Positions 22,707 to 34,599 of a stretch of 64,000 bases of DNA are shown here, one piece after another. The DNA is taken from positions 8,370,001-8,434,000 of the forward strand of contig NC_072893.1 in NCBI RefSeq assembly GCF_027943255.1, written 5' to 3'. A model generated the notes under the pieces. It did no database searches and had not been told where the DNA came from. It worked only from the letters and a program-made list of their open reading frames with translations. Numbering within the stretch: position 1 is the first letter of the stretch; the number at the start of each line of letters is the position of its first letter. This stretch comes from Anastrepha obliqua (lineage: Eukaryota > Arthropoda > Insecta > Diptera > Tephritidae). Made by a program: the position numbers and the translations under genes.

Positions 22707-25417
22707 TTACGAGTGCAAGTTGGCTCGGTCTTTGGCACGTCGTTTTGCCAGTTTCGACATTTCTACTGGTCCCACATTGGCCGCTTGTGGTATTGCAATT
22801 GCGCGGAACGTAGCATCAACGGCACCGCGTAACGCCGCTGTCGCTTCGCGCACCGAATTGGCGTTGGGTTGCGCCAACCCCACGCCACCTTCGCCTGCGG
22901 CATTGTTGCCCGCAACCGACATTTGCGTGGGTATTATGGCGTATTCTGTGAGGCGCACTGAACCCGCCGACTGTTCGCGCAGCCAAGGATGTTGCAGTAT
23001 TTGCGCCGCTGTTGGTCTATTTTCCGGCACGATGTGTAGCATTTGACGCAGGAGATCTTTCACTTCGCTGCCGGTCATTGCCCAACGATTTGAGGTGAAA
23101 TCCACATGCCCGGAACCGATACGTTTCAATATCACCTCGGGTGAGTCGTTTGGTGTTGAGGCAAAAGGCGTGCGGCCAGAGAGCATAATGTAGAGCAACA
23201 CGCCCAATGACCAGATGTCACAGGCCAAGTCATAGCCTTGACGCTTTAGCACTTCCGGCGCCACAAAGTTGGCTGTGTAGCAGGGTGTCATCAGCAGGCC
23301 ATTGTCGGCACGTAGTTGCTTTGCGAATCCTAAACGTTATCAGTTTACATAAGTGGAAGCACAAATCATAATACGGCGCGTTATTATTTGTATTTTCTGC
23401 AACATTTAGTTTATTACTTACCCAGGTCACATAGTTTTAGCGTCTCCGGCGTCTGTCGCATGCTAGCGTAAATCATGTTCGATGGTTTCAGGTCACGATG
23501 CACTACGCCATGCTCGTGCAGGTACGCCAAGGCCGACACGACCGTTCTTAGCACTGCACTCGCCTCGCTCTCGCACATCTGCCCCACGGCAAGTATGCGA
23601 TCGAGCAGCTCGCCGCCCTTCAGCAGCTCCATAACCAAATACGCTGATGTCACGTCCTCGTACACTGAGAATAAAGTGACAATATTTGGGTGATTACCGT
23701 AGCGCAACATTATTTCCACCTCCTCCCAACAGTCTGCGGAACTAGCTGATGCTGCCGCAGCGGCTTTTTCAATAATTTTGACAGCAAAATGCTTTTTCGT
23801 TGAGCGATGTTCGCATAAACGGCAGACAGAAAATGTGCCACGTCCTAATTCCTGCAGGAGGTTGTATTCGGAATGAAAGTTCCCGGGTAGAACACCGGGC
23901 AAACTGCGCTGCTGGGGATGTGCATTGGGCACGAATGGCGACAAAGGACTTGAACTGTTGGAGGTTTGATCCAGTAGCACTGGCGCTACAAAGCTAAAGC
24001 CGCGAAAAATCTCATGTGCCGAAGCCGATATGGGACCGCCCGGCGAGTCGCGTGGTGACTTTGACGTATATTCGACATCAAAGTAAAACGCATCGTCACG
24101 TGACACCGCTGGTATGAATGGTGGACGCACTTCTTTCCGTTCCAGCCTTACCCAGTCAATCGTAGCAAAAAAACAATGCGCCTTAATATCCAGTATGCCG
24201 TTGGGTCCAGCGCCTAGTCGATTTTGTGGATTCCTCTTGAACAGTGCGCGCAACAGCGATTGCGCTTCCGGCGAGAGATTCTCGGGCATGCCCAATTTCG
24301 AGCGTAATATTTGGTTCATAGTTTCTTGTCGCGTTTGCCCGTGGAATGGCAAATTTCCTGTTAACATTTCGTACATCAGCACGCCAAACGACCACCAGTC
24401 GGCGGCAAAGTCGTGTCCTTTGCGATTCACAATTTCCGGTGCCATGTACTCTACAGTACCACAAAAGCTGTAGGTTTTCGAACCGTCTAAAGGTTGTTTC
24501 GATAGGCCAAAATCAGTAAGCGCTATGTGGCCATGTTCGTCTAGCAAAATGTTCTCTGGTTTCAAATCGCGGTAGATAATGCCCAGCGAGTGCAGGTGAT
24601 TCAAGGCCAATGCCAATTCGGCTAGATAAAATTTGACATCTTCCTCTGTGAACATAACCTCCTTGGACAGTCGTGTGAAAAGATCGCCGCCCCGCAGAAA
24701 ATCTAATATCAAATACAATTTGCCGGGTGTCTGAAAGGCGTAGTGCAATTTTACAATAAACGCATGGCCCACGTCGGCTAGTATTTTACGTTCGTTTGTA
24801 CTACGCACACGGTCCTTAACCTTCAGTGTGGCTTTTTTCAATACTTTCATGGCATACAATGTGCCTGCATCCTTGCCAATCACCTTGCGCACTAAAAACA
24901 CTTTGCCGAAGCTGCCCTCACCCAGCACGCGCAGCAGTTCGAATTGCGAGGGGTCGGCTTTTTCATGGCCTTCCTTGACTACTTCGCGTAACTCAAACTC
25001 ATTCTCACGCAACTCTGTATCTCCGGCAGCTGGTGCATAGCCTTCCGAGTCACTCAAATCCATTAACTCAGCCGTGTCCGCTGTAACCGAACTGATGTGA
25101 TGGTGCTCCAATGCTGCCTGCAGTGCTGTTTGCTGCACCTGTTGCAAATGTTTTTGTTGCTGCTGCTGTGCCTGTTGTCTGCGCTGGGATGACGTCACGG
25201 TGGTCACACCCCCACTTTCTTCGTCGGTGGGTGTGTGCTCCATCGGTGTCACGGCCAGACTACTACATCCGGACGATGTGATCTGCATGCGCTGACGCAG
25301 ATGCTGCTGGCCCAAAGCGCCATTCGCATTGTCCAGGTGAGCATTGTTGCCAATGCCAATGCCCACGCCTAGCTGCTGCTGTTGGCGCAAATCTTTATTC
25401 AAATCAGCCAGTGGCAT
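22707..25417 (-). CDS. S6kII: Ribosomal S6 kinase II (p90 RSK), two coding exons
   Basis: AGC-family serine/threonine kinase acting downstream of ERK/MAPK. Exon 1 is 25417-23422 and exon 2 is 23329-22707, separated by a 92-bp intron with GTAAGT donor and TAG acceptor; the splice joins GAC CTG G to GA TTC. The product is 872 aa. Residues 1-158 are polar and Gln-rich (poly-Q near 76-96). The N-terminal AGC kinase domain starts near 159 (glycine loop GEGSFG, Lys191, [11 protein letters not shown] at 302, activation-loop Ser317). The hydrophobic motif FRGFSF holds Ser475. The C-terminal CaMK-like domain starts near 519 (GRGTFS, Lys547, [11 protein letters not shown] at 664-666, Thr680 in LMTPCYTA). 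The C-terminal end, with LAKRRAKD, resembles the RSK ERK-docking tail. I chose the ATG at 25417 (MPLADL) because RSKs start similarly; the frame opens further upstream but without an ATG. The CTKD has DLG in place of DFG. Confidence 0.95.
23330..23421 (-). other. S6kII: S6kII intron
   Basis: This 92-bp intron begins GTAAGT (plus-strand ACTTAC at 23416-23421) and ends TTTAG just before exon 2. It splits the glycine codon of the C-terminal kinase DLG motif. Removing it restores the continuous kinase subdomain VII-VIII reading [12 protein letters not shown]. Confidence 0.92.
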
Positions 25418-25850
25418 TGCACCGGTAACGCTGATGACCTCCGTAGACGTGGGCGTTTTTGATGTCGCCGTGATCCAATTAAAATGTGCTATGATTTTCG
25501 GAACTTTCAACAGTTTTCGCTGAGTTTGAAGCTGTCACAGTGAATGCAATCGGGGAGGGGGTATTGTGTGTATGGTTAGTGGGAGGAAGGCGTGGGCGAG
25601 ATTTTCACAGGTCGTTTTGTTTATTTGTACACAATCAATTTGTTGTTACACACACAGCGTTATAACATTCAAATGCACACGGAACACAGCGACGCGACAC
25701 TTACACGCTATTAACAGCATTTATACACAGTTTTCCACATTCTACATTAACTTTTGTTAAATTGAATGCATTAAATGACTTTTTCACTTCACTACTACTG
25801 CTGCTAGCTTATTGTCCGATTTGCACTGATTCGTCAGCATTTGACAGTTT
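25418..25850 (-). promoter_or_regulatory. S6kII: S6kII 5' UTR and proximal promoter region
   Basis: Non-coding stretch directly upstream of the S6kII start. It has several stop codons in the coding frame and no ATG that would read into S6kII. A TCAGT initiator-like motif on the minus strand near 25830 is a possible start site, but I see no clear TATA box. A 5' non-coding exon further upstream cannot be excluded. Confidence 0.4.
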
Positions 25851-26271
25851 GCGAAGCGCTGCCACATATGACGAAATGAGTACGTAAATTGAGGAATTTG
25901 CGAGGTACTGGTGGCAAATTTGTTATGGTAACCACTATAATACAATATGAGTTATGAAAGTAATTAACAATTAAATAGTCTTTTAAACATCTAAACAATT
26001 CTCTGCTTCGTTCTGTTTACCAAATTCTGATATCTGTTACTGATATGAGATGCATGCAATCTCTAGTAAATTTTGAATTTTAATACACCTGGCATCTTCA
26101 ACATTTTTGTAATAGATTTTGTCAGTTGCCATTTGATCTAAAGCATAAATAACTTTAAATTATTTGAACATCCGTGTAATAAACCGGATGCAAAATTTGT
26201 GTTGAATATTTAACGTGTTTTATGAAAAAAGAAACCGTTTAAGTGTAATTACATAAGCACCCCTCACTTAC

Positions 26272-26313
26272 CTTGAACATATCTGCAATGCGCATCGATA
26301 AACCGAAACAATA
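26272..26313 (-). CDS. Candidate 42-nt internal exon of the membrane-protein gene
   Basis: A 14-codon open segment (Y C F G L S M R I A D M F K) in phase 0 with the preceding exon. It has a pyrimidine-rich acceptor ending TTAG and a strong GTAAGTGAG donor, 146 nt past the GTGAGA donor. It has no stop and fits as a micro-exon, but there is no independent support. The exon after it was not found; the next acceptor-like site soon leads to a stop. Confidence 0.35.
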
Positions 26314-26459
26314 CTAACCACGAAATGCAAAAACAAAGTCAAAATCAAACCCGAAGCAGCCGAGACTACACTGCTCGCATTCAACAGGTCAAACTAATGA
26401 AAGAAATTTTGAAAAGTCAAAATATTTGCTCATCACGCACACCCACACATTTGTCTCAC

Positions 26460-27506
26460 CTTTTCCTCCATGCGGTTGACATCCCTAGATAGGCCCACAC
26501 CGGAAACTGCCAAGGCCAAAGTGCTCGTCGCAATGCACACCAGGCTCAACGCCAAGAAGGCAGTCTGTGTCTTCCGTATGCTTACCACACCCAGTGAACC
26601 CGTAATGGCGGCCACCAAACCAGTCCAAATGCCACAACCAGCCGTGGATAGTGCTGCTTCGCGCACAATTAGCAGCGAACCGAGCGCCACCAGGGTAATG
26701 GCCAGCATTAGCTGTAATGAGCCCAAAACGATTTGCCATGGGAAGGCCGAACAGCAGTCGGCGCTGGATTTGGCACGTCTTTGATATTTTGCCGCTTTTG
26801 CCGAATTCAAAGAGCTGCCGTCGCCATCTTTGATTTTAATCAATCCCGGTGGAAAACGCTGCTTCTTGCTGATACGTGAATCGAGTGTGGTAGCACGTGA
26901 AGCAATTGTTGCCTCTAATTGTTGTTGGAATTCTTCGTGCGTCATCAATTTCGGTTTTTTTGCATCATCCGTGTTATTGCCTGTGCCAGTGTTATTGTTG
27001 TTGGTTGTGACGGAGGCGACCAATGTGGCGGCCGTTAATTTCAGTGGTGGCTTCTGATCGTACACAGGGCTCGAGTAGATGTGACTCTGCGCATCGGCGT
27101 GTAGTTGCTGTTGTTTTTGTTGGCTTAACTGTTGTTGGTGTTCCTCGGTATCACTGCAACTGCTGCTATTTGGCTGCAATATGGATTTTTGTGAATTAGT
27201 GAGACTGTCATGTTGTGCATTCGTCGTATTCATGCTCTGCTCAATAGCAGCTTGCAATAGCTCCTCGCGATTAACGCTGCGATCCACAATCGTGTCCATG
27301 CTGTCGACGGTAGAGTCGTGCGAATCGATTGTGCGTGCCGGTGACTCTGATTGCCGAATCATGTCGCTGCTGCTGCTGCTGCTGCTGTTACTATTATTAT
27401 TGTTGTTATTGTTAACATTGCTCGTGCTCATATTTGTGTTGCTGTCGTCGTGATTACTGTTTGACATACTAATGAAATTGTTGGTGTTGGCGTTCATGTC
27501 TTCCAT
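26460..27506 (-). CDS. Multi-pass membrane protein, first coding exon (partial gene)
   Basis: The ATG at 27506 has a good fly context (CAAAATGG) and starts 349 coding codons. Residues 1 to about 240 are low complexity: Asn/Ser-rich (near 10-50), Gln-rich (near 120-140) and Asn/Thr-rich (near 170-180). Three hydrophobic segments follow, roughly 255-280 (starting FPWQIVLGSLQ), 290-310 (GLVAAITGSLGVVSI) and 317-340 (ALSLVCIATSTLALAVSGVG), each 20 or more residues. The exon ends ATG GAG GAA AAG at a GTGAGA donor; reading through adds only eight residues before a stop, so splicing is likely. The layout resembles tetraspan families (CD20/MS4A, sarcospan-like) with the fourth segment in a later exon, but I do not recognise the gene. 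It lies head-to-tail about 1 kb upstream of S6kII. Confidence 0.8.
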
Positions 27507-29030
27507 TTTGTGTTTGAGTGCTTGTGAGTTATTATTGGTGTTTGTTGGTTGTTGGCTCGTTTCCTTAACTTTAATTACTCATTTATGCTGTTTCCGGTGG
27601 AATTCGAGTGTGGGGTATTTATATTGTTAATTGTTATTGCGGAATGCCACTAGCGACTGTAAGAAATTTTATAGAAAAAATTATAATTATCAAATTATAT
27701 TTAAATACTTGTGGGTTTTTCATTACTGTGGTTTTTTTTTCATTTATTTTTTATTTATCTTTTCTGCATACATATCTGTTGATCAAAGTTATGAATGGAA
27801 AACGAACATAAATATTCCAGTAGCAGGCAGTAGACAAAATTACAAAATTATGATTAAAATTTTACTGAAAATTATTATTATGATTGCAGATCGATACGAC
27901 GATAAATGTGTTGGAAAAAACCTTTTATTGGTTTGCACAATGGGTCTGAAGCGCCCATCTTGATGTGTGATATAAAAATTGTGGTAAGGTGGTCAAATAA
28001 ATTTTTTTATTAAATTATAAATATGTGTATTTTTATATTTGAAAAAAAAGTGTTTTTATTCAATTTTCTGCATAAATTATATAATTTTGTTGTTATGGAT
28101 AATAATTCAAATTTATTATGAAAATGCGTTAAATATCTAGCGAAAAAGAGGCTATGTGCAATAGCTGCCGTAGCTGAATGAGTTGAGAGGAGCTCCTTTC
28201 CAAATAAATATTTTTACTAATACTAAGTCTTAAAATACAGTTAAAGGATAACATAGTATGTGTACAAGTTTTTAGATCAATAAATTTAAAAGTTTTTTCA
28301 GAAAAAAATCTGGAAAATTCGCTGTTTTTTGGCCTTCTAACTGTATTGAACCCTTATCTACAAACTGATGAAGAAAGTCGGTTTAAAATCTTCTAGGGAT
28401 GTACGAGACGTACTTTTATTAAATTTATACATACATATACATATGTATAAGAGCTAGCTGTTTGAACTAACTCGCACTGATGCTGATGTTAACTAAAAAA
28501 AATAACAGTTGAAGTTAAAGATCAAAAAAGCTCACTAACTTGAGTTGGCGGATGTCTGCCACTGGAACTTAAATATTAAAACTTCTCTATAACAAACTAT
28601 TCGGTAAAATACGGATCCATTAACAGCAACAAATTTGGTTTACAATTAAGGAAAAGAAAATCAAGCGTAAAAAAAGTTATAGCAAATATTCTGGTCTTCA
28701 AAACCAGAGCCGTGCGAATAAAAACAAATTAAATGAACTAATAATACAGAATTTAAAAAATCAACACAAAACGAAAGAGAAAATATACTGTTTTGATTTT
28801 AAGTTTCCTTTCTCTTTTTTTTTATAAAGCAAAAATGCCTCTTTAGAAGTGCTTAATTTGTCTGAGTTTTTTACTCTAAATTTTCTTCTCACTCGCAACT
28901 TCGAATCCGCTTTTACTTTCTAATCGCTTACTATATTCGAGGCGGAATTTAAATGAAGCATATAATTACTAAAATTCTTCAAACTTATTTCAGCTTTCTT
29001 CACTTACTCAGCCTCTAATGTTTTAAAGTC
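27507..29030. other. 5' flank of the membrane-protein gene and AT-rich intergenic DNA
   Basis: The first few hundred bases above 27506 are probably 5' UTR and promoter; no convincing TATA or initiator was identified. The rest is AT-rich. At about 28163-28190 a GCTGCCGTAGCTGAATGAGTTG stretch resembles a degraded SINE A box with no matching B box. Confidence 0.4.
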
Positions 29031-29034
29031 ACAA

Positions 29035-29470
29035 AAGAAGGCGATCTATGCCAACGACCTCTCTTAAAAATCTACAGGACGCTAATAAGTCCGTTACCAA
29101 CATATGGCTGCGAAGCATGGGTACTGACATCTAACATAAAGAACTACTTTCTCCGCTTTGCGTAAAATCCTAAGAAGGATATTTGGACCAATAGGGGAAG
29201 CTGATGGAGCACAATGATTAGATCGAACAGCTGATATCAGGTCAAAATATTGTGCGTTTCGCTAAAGTTCAGCAACTGAGATGGTTTGACACCTACTCAG
29301 GAAAGAGGAAAGAAATACCTTCAACTCTCTTATTAAGTGTAGTAAAAGGGTGGAAGACCGCCAAGAAGATGGGCAGACGATGTTGATGCAGACAATATTG
29401 TTTGTGTTTCCATTAAGCGCTATTCTGTTGCACTGGTGACGTTCTCAATAGCGTAAAACGCACCAGAGAG
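29035..29470 (+). pseudogene. RTE-related LINE, C-terminal fragment
   Basis: Frameshifted plus-strand residues of the post-RT region: SLLKIYRTLISPLPTYGCEAWVLTSN, a KILRRIFGPI-like stretch, VRFAKVQQLRWF and RPPRRWADDVDADN. No RT core. Confidence 0.6.
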
Positions 29471-30600
29471 TCCGTTGAAAAAGTTGGTTTTATGTTTCTT
29501 TCGTGCCCAAATACTGTAATATTTTTGCGTGTTTCAGAGTGCACTATTTTTAAAATAGAAATTCGAAGGGATGTAGTTTTAGTGAAAAGAATTAAAAGTT
29601 AAGTTAGAAGTTTTGTATTTTAAACTTGCCCTTAACACTGAGTAGACTCTTTCCATTCACGGAAGAGCTAAAATATGATTCAGTTTTTTTTTGTGTAACT
29701 TGTTTTGGTTCTTGTTTTTTGTTTCTTTGTGAAACTTGGGCATAGAATACGGAATGGGAGTTATTCACAGCCTATGGGTTATTCATAGTGCTATTTACAG
29801 TTTACCCATTTCCGTTTTATATTTTTACTTTTGTACGCTGGCTATATGAATTTGCAAAATATATCCACTTATGTTTAAAAACTTAAAAACTAAATTCTTC
29901 TTACGTAATCAGCAGTTTCTATCCGTATTCTACGAATTCCAGTTCTATTCTTCCAACCAATTTTAAAACTCTATAAGTAATATCCGTGGATAATTTGGAA
30001 TTGTTTATTTACTGTGCAAACCAATTTTTGCGATCATTTATCAAAGTATTTGAAATAAGAGCGATTGTCTCGGGCAACTTGTTGCTTTGAATAAACCTAT
30101 AATCAACGCAAAATGACACACTTGTTTGCTTTAGTTCAAATGCAGAATAGGCAAAGAAACGAGTATGGCAAATTACGCCTAACAGCGCTCAAGGCGAACG
30201 AAAATCGAACAGATCAAACTCAAAATCTAGCAGACACAATGGCGCAACTAATGGGCCACTCAGCGCGGAATTGACACTGAAAACAGGCCAATGGATGACG
30301 AAATGGCTCAATTTACGCCGAAGGCAACAGAGAGTGACAAAAACGAGTATGGGTAGTTGGCAATGGAAGTTATGTGCTTTGGGGCAGTTTTGGGGGAGGT
30401 TAAATGTTAGGAAATGCCAGTAGGTGAGGAGTAATTGAGGTAGAATAAAAATTTAAACAACAATAAAAAATAAATAAAAAATTAACAACAGCAAATTAAG
30501 TAATTTCACAATAAATAAAATTTACAATTTTCAGTTGGAGCAAGCGACCTGTTCGTATTTGTGATCGAAATTTGACGCTTAATTTAACATACTTAGAATT
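29471..30600. other. No gene identified
   Basis: AT-rich DNA with a slightly less AT-rich patch at 30100-30420. No frame longer than about 60 codons and no repeat homology that I can see within the window. Confidence 0.4.
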
Positions 30601-30612
30601 ATACGATTCAAG

Positions 30613-31611
30613 TCAAATATGCCCCGTTTTGTTCGCAAACTTGTTGCCATTTAGAGGCAACTTCATTATTCCCCCTTTATAAAAACCCCCCTCCTTATTT
30701 GCAAAAAACTCAGACAACCAGTTTTCGCAAGCCTCTTTTGAGGCCAACTTGATATCACCAAGGGCGTTTTGCATGGACCGGAAGATATGACAGTCACTTG
30801 GTGCCAGGTCCGGACTATATGGTGGGTGCGATAGGACATCCCAACCGAGCTCCCGTAGCTTCTGGCGGGTCATCAAAGATGTGTGAGGACAAGCGTTGTC
30901 CTGGTGGAACACAACACCATTCCTATTGACCAATTCAGGCCGCTTCTGGTCAATCGCCTGCTTCAAACGGTCAAGTTGCTCATAGTACAGGACCGAATTA
31001 AGGGTCTGGCCATAGTTGAGCAGCTCATAGTGGATAATTCCCTTCCAATCCCACCAAACACACAGCAAAACCTTCTTGGCGGTCAATCCGGACTCGCAGT
31101 TTCTCGACCACGATCTTTTTCGCTTGGCGTTGTCGTGCGTGATCCACTTTTCATCGCCAGTCACCATCCGCTTTCAAAATGGGTCAAGTTCGTTCCGTTT
31201 TAACAGAGAATCGCAAACGTTGATTCGATCCAAGAGATTTTTTTGCGTCAATACGTGTGGCACCCAAATATCCAGCTTTTTTTGGAATCCAATCTTCTGC
31301 AAATGGTTCCTAACGGTTTTGTGGTCTACACCTAGTTCCTGACTAATCGAGCGAATGCTCACATGCCGGTCTCTTTGGATAATTTCAACGATTTTATCAG
31401 TCTCTACGACGGTTGGCCTACCAGTACGGGGTGAATCTTTGACATCTACTACACCAGAACGAAATCGATCGAACCAAGGCTGTGCTGTGCGAATTGTTAC
31501 AGTATAAGGCCCCTAAACTTCACAAATTTTTGCCGCCGCCTTCGTTGCATTTTTACCTCTAAGGTAGTAAAAACCTCAAATATGACGAATATCTTGCTTG
31601 GTGGCCTCCAT
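30613..31611 (-). pseudogene. Full-length mariner transposase with three nonsense codons
   Basis: A single uninterrupted frame of 333 codons from the ATG at 31611 (MEATKQDIRH) to a stop at 30613, except for stops at 31578-31576 (codon 12), 31515-31513 (codon 33) and 31176-31174. No frameshift is needed. The helix-turn-helix region (SIRSISQELGVDHKTVRNHLQ), WVPH(V)L motif, first catalytic Asp in VTGDEKW, second in FHQDNACPH and the PPYSPDLAPSD signature are all present. Decay is recent enough to keep the frame. Terminal repeats were not identified. Confidence 0.85.
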
Positions 31612-31619
31612 CTTTGACG

Positions 31620-32415
31620 CGCTTTAATTTAAGACTGAAACGAACGATCATAACACTGTCAAAGAGACACTTATAGTAAAGATTGTCGTCTTCAAATCGC
31701 CGTTTAGTGTGACCCGATGCAATAAGTACAACGCAAGATGTTTAAAAGTCCCGCTCAATTCACAAAATACGACTTTACTTTTTCCCCAACCCAATATATC
31801 ATGAGTAGACCATTTTTTGTAGAACAAAGCTATGGTCGAATATGTCTCAATTTTTTACAGTGGTCAAGGTTTCTTAAGCTTTGGTTATATAACTCTTCAT
31901 ATTACATATTATTATTTATTTATTTATCTGAGATAAGTAAACAATTGTTCTTACTCCCTACTTCAATCCATGAGGAGTGCAAGCAATAGCTTTTATTGCA
32001 GGTATAATTTGTTCTGAACCTACTCGGGTAGAAACGAAATTTTTTACATAAAGACCTGGTAAATTTCACCTATGAAAATATTAAACAAAAAAGACAGTGG
32101 CAAAATCGTGGTTTTACTTTCTACTTGTTTAAGATTAACTAGAAATAGGCGGGATTTATTTGATGGGTCAAGTTGATTTTTGAGGGATATATTTGATATA
32201 TAATTATTTAATAGCTCACAATGATAATTATATACACTTCAACTCCCTGGATTCCCTTTTTTCGGGTATCCTGAAATATAACATCGGCATAGGCCATAGA
32301 CCATATCTCAGTATTTTGGAGTTAAGCTTTTATTGATTACCATGCTGATCTTCAACAGGAAAATTAGAGGGTATTATATCATCGCTAAATATTTAGAAGT
32401 AAAAGAATTGTGGAT
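31620..32415. other. No gene identified
   Basis: 5' UTR of the mariner copy (to about 31700), then AT-rich sequence without recognised features. Confidence 0.4.
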
Positions 32416-32419
32416 AGAA

Positions 32420-33697
32420 CTGTGGGCAAAAAGTAAGGTGAATTTATTTGTCAAACTTCGCTCTAGTTATTTTTTTCATGAGTTGGCAGCACTGTTAATA
32501 ACATCTGGGCCAACTTGCATCTGAATGTCATTATCAGTAATATATTTACGCTTGTGTTTACCAAACGACCAAGAGTGCATTTTTCGATTTTTACAATGTC
32601 TGATTTGATTGAGCAGAGAAGTGCCATCAAATTTTGTTTGCGGAATGAAATTTCGGCTGCGGAAACGTTTAGCATGTTGCAGAAGGCATTTGGGGATTCG
32701 ACCATGTCGCAGAAAAATGTTTATAAGTGGTACAAAGATTTTAAAGAGGGTCGAGACCGTGTTGATGACTTGGAGCGCTCCGGACGACCATCGACGTCAA
32801 CAGATGACCAACACGTGAATAAAGTGAAGGAGTTAATGCTCAAAAATCGTTAAAGACCTTACTGATATGATCGGAATATCAGAAGGATCTGTGAAAACCA
32901 TTTTGAAAGACCATTTGGGCCTACGAAATGTCAAATCTCGTTTGGTACCGAAAACTCTCAATATCTTGGAAAAAAGTCGTCGCGTTGATGTGTGTGAAAC
33001 AATGCTTTCAGACTATCAGGACAAGTTCAAATGCATCATTACGAGAGATGAGACTTGGATTTATGCTTACGACCCTGAAACAACCGACCAATCAAGCGAA
33101 TATCGTGCTAAGGCGAGGCCAGACCGAAAAGAGCACGTCAAAGTCGTTGAAAAATAAAGGTCATGATGACAGTTTTTTTCGATTTTTGTGGTGTGGTGCA
33201 CTATGAATTCCTTCCACCTGGCCAAACTGTTAATAAGGAATATTATTTGAGCGTTATGCGTCGTTTACGTGAAGCGATTCGTCTAAAAAGACCAGAATTA
33301 TGGGCCAACAACTCTTGGTTTTTGCATCACGATAATGCACCGTCTCACACTGCACTCGTTCTTCGTGACCATTACGCCAAAAATTCCACGCATATCGTTC
33401 CGCAACCACCGTATTCGCCTGATTTGGCTCCGTGTGACTTCTGGCTATTCCCAAAACTCAAGAGACCAATCCGGGGAACGCGTTTCGAGTCGATTGAGGA
33501 GATAAAAGCTGAATCGAAGAAGGTGCTGATGGCTATACCGGAAATGGACTATTTGGCATGTTTCGGGGATTGGAAAAGTCGTTGGCATAAGTGTATTTCA
33601 TCGAGAGGGGTTATTTTGAAGGGGCTGAAATTAATTTACAAGAATAAATAAAGATTTTTCATTTTACAACCTAATACACCTTACTTTTTGCCCACAG
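32420..33697 (+). mobile_element. Mariner element with a frameshifted transposase
   Basis: Perfect 21-bp inverted termini (core GTGGGCAAAAAGTAAGGTG at 32420-32440 and its complement at 33677-33697); the 3' flank is TA, the 5' flank is altered. The transposase starts at 32598 (MSDLIEQRSAIKFCLRNEIS) and needs two repairs: a small deletion with stop near 32853, and a stop/frameshift near 33157. Catalytic Asp residues are in ITRDETWIYAYDP, LHHDNAPSH and PPYSPDLAPCDFWLF. The C-terminus is also altered. Defective. Confidence 0.88.
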
Positions 33698-34124
33698 TAG
33701 TACACTCTTCATGCACTCCACTTTCAACTCCAAAAGGCTCTAGCAACGCTCTTCGCTGGAGCACACGGCAGTTTGCACTGTAGGAGCTATCTTTAAGAAT
33801 AGTTACGAGTTTTTCTGGAATACCCCTTCTCCGGCTCATATTCATTCACTTCTTCGAAGTTAATGAAAGAAACAGAACAGAAACTTTAAAATAAAACATA
33901 TGGAATTAAACCTTAAAACGCAAAAATTAAATTGGCTTATAGGACGAAGTTCATCTCAATCGAAAAAGCTTTATAAAAACGCAGCAAACACACCAAAGTA
34001 TGTAAGGAACACTGACTTACATCGTGATTTCAAGATAACTTCCATATCAGAACATACGAACCCCGAAGCTCGGCTATTTGCCAACCCAGATGAGCAATGC
34101 CGGAGACTTAAACAAAAAAATCTT

Positions 34125-34400
34125 GATCTTTCCAACGCAGAGGATGTCTCAATCTTCCTCTGCTACCACCAGCTGGTACCACATCGCATACTTTTAGAGC
34201 CGGGGTGTTCGTTTCTATTCGGACGACATGACCCAACCAACGTAGCCGCTGGGTCTTTATTCACTGCACTATGTTTATGTCTTTGTAAAGCTCATAGAGC
34301 TCATCTTTCCATCGCCTGCGCTACTCGCCGTCTCCAAAGTGCAAAGCTCAAAAAATCTGCCGCAGAATCTTTTTCTCAAACACTCCGAGAGACGCGCTGC
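34125..34400 (-). pseudogene. RTE LINE C-terminal fragment
   Basis: The complement matches the C-terminal end of the RTE at 10.1-10.5 kb: RWKDELYELYKDIN, RLRWLGHVVR, VVPAGGSRGR and PLRWKDQ. Multiple breaks. Opposite in orientation to the RTE copy just downstream. Confidence 0.65.
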
Positions 34401-34599
34401 TTATTCACATACTTATTAAATCAGAAGTGACGTGAGCTAAGTAGCTGAGTAAGTTTGATGCATAAAATACGAGTTTTGTAAACGCCATTTCCGCAATTTT
34501 TAAAGCTGCTCGATTTATTAGTCTTTGTGAGAGAGAAGGGTGATCCTCAAGAAGAGCCCATAGCCCTACAAACTAAGTAAAGCACCGTTGGATTAGTCA

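Noticed and set aside
22720..23046. Plus-strand frames opposite S6kII
   Set aside because: Shadows of the kinase coding sequence; the minus strand has the conserved kinase motifs and splice sites.
25418..25510. Extension of S6kII by 31 residues upstream of 25417
   Set aside because: The frame is open but has no ATG; the first ATG gives MPLADL, which resembles known RSK starts.
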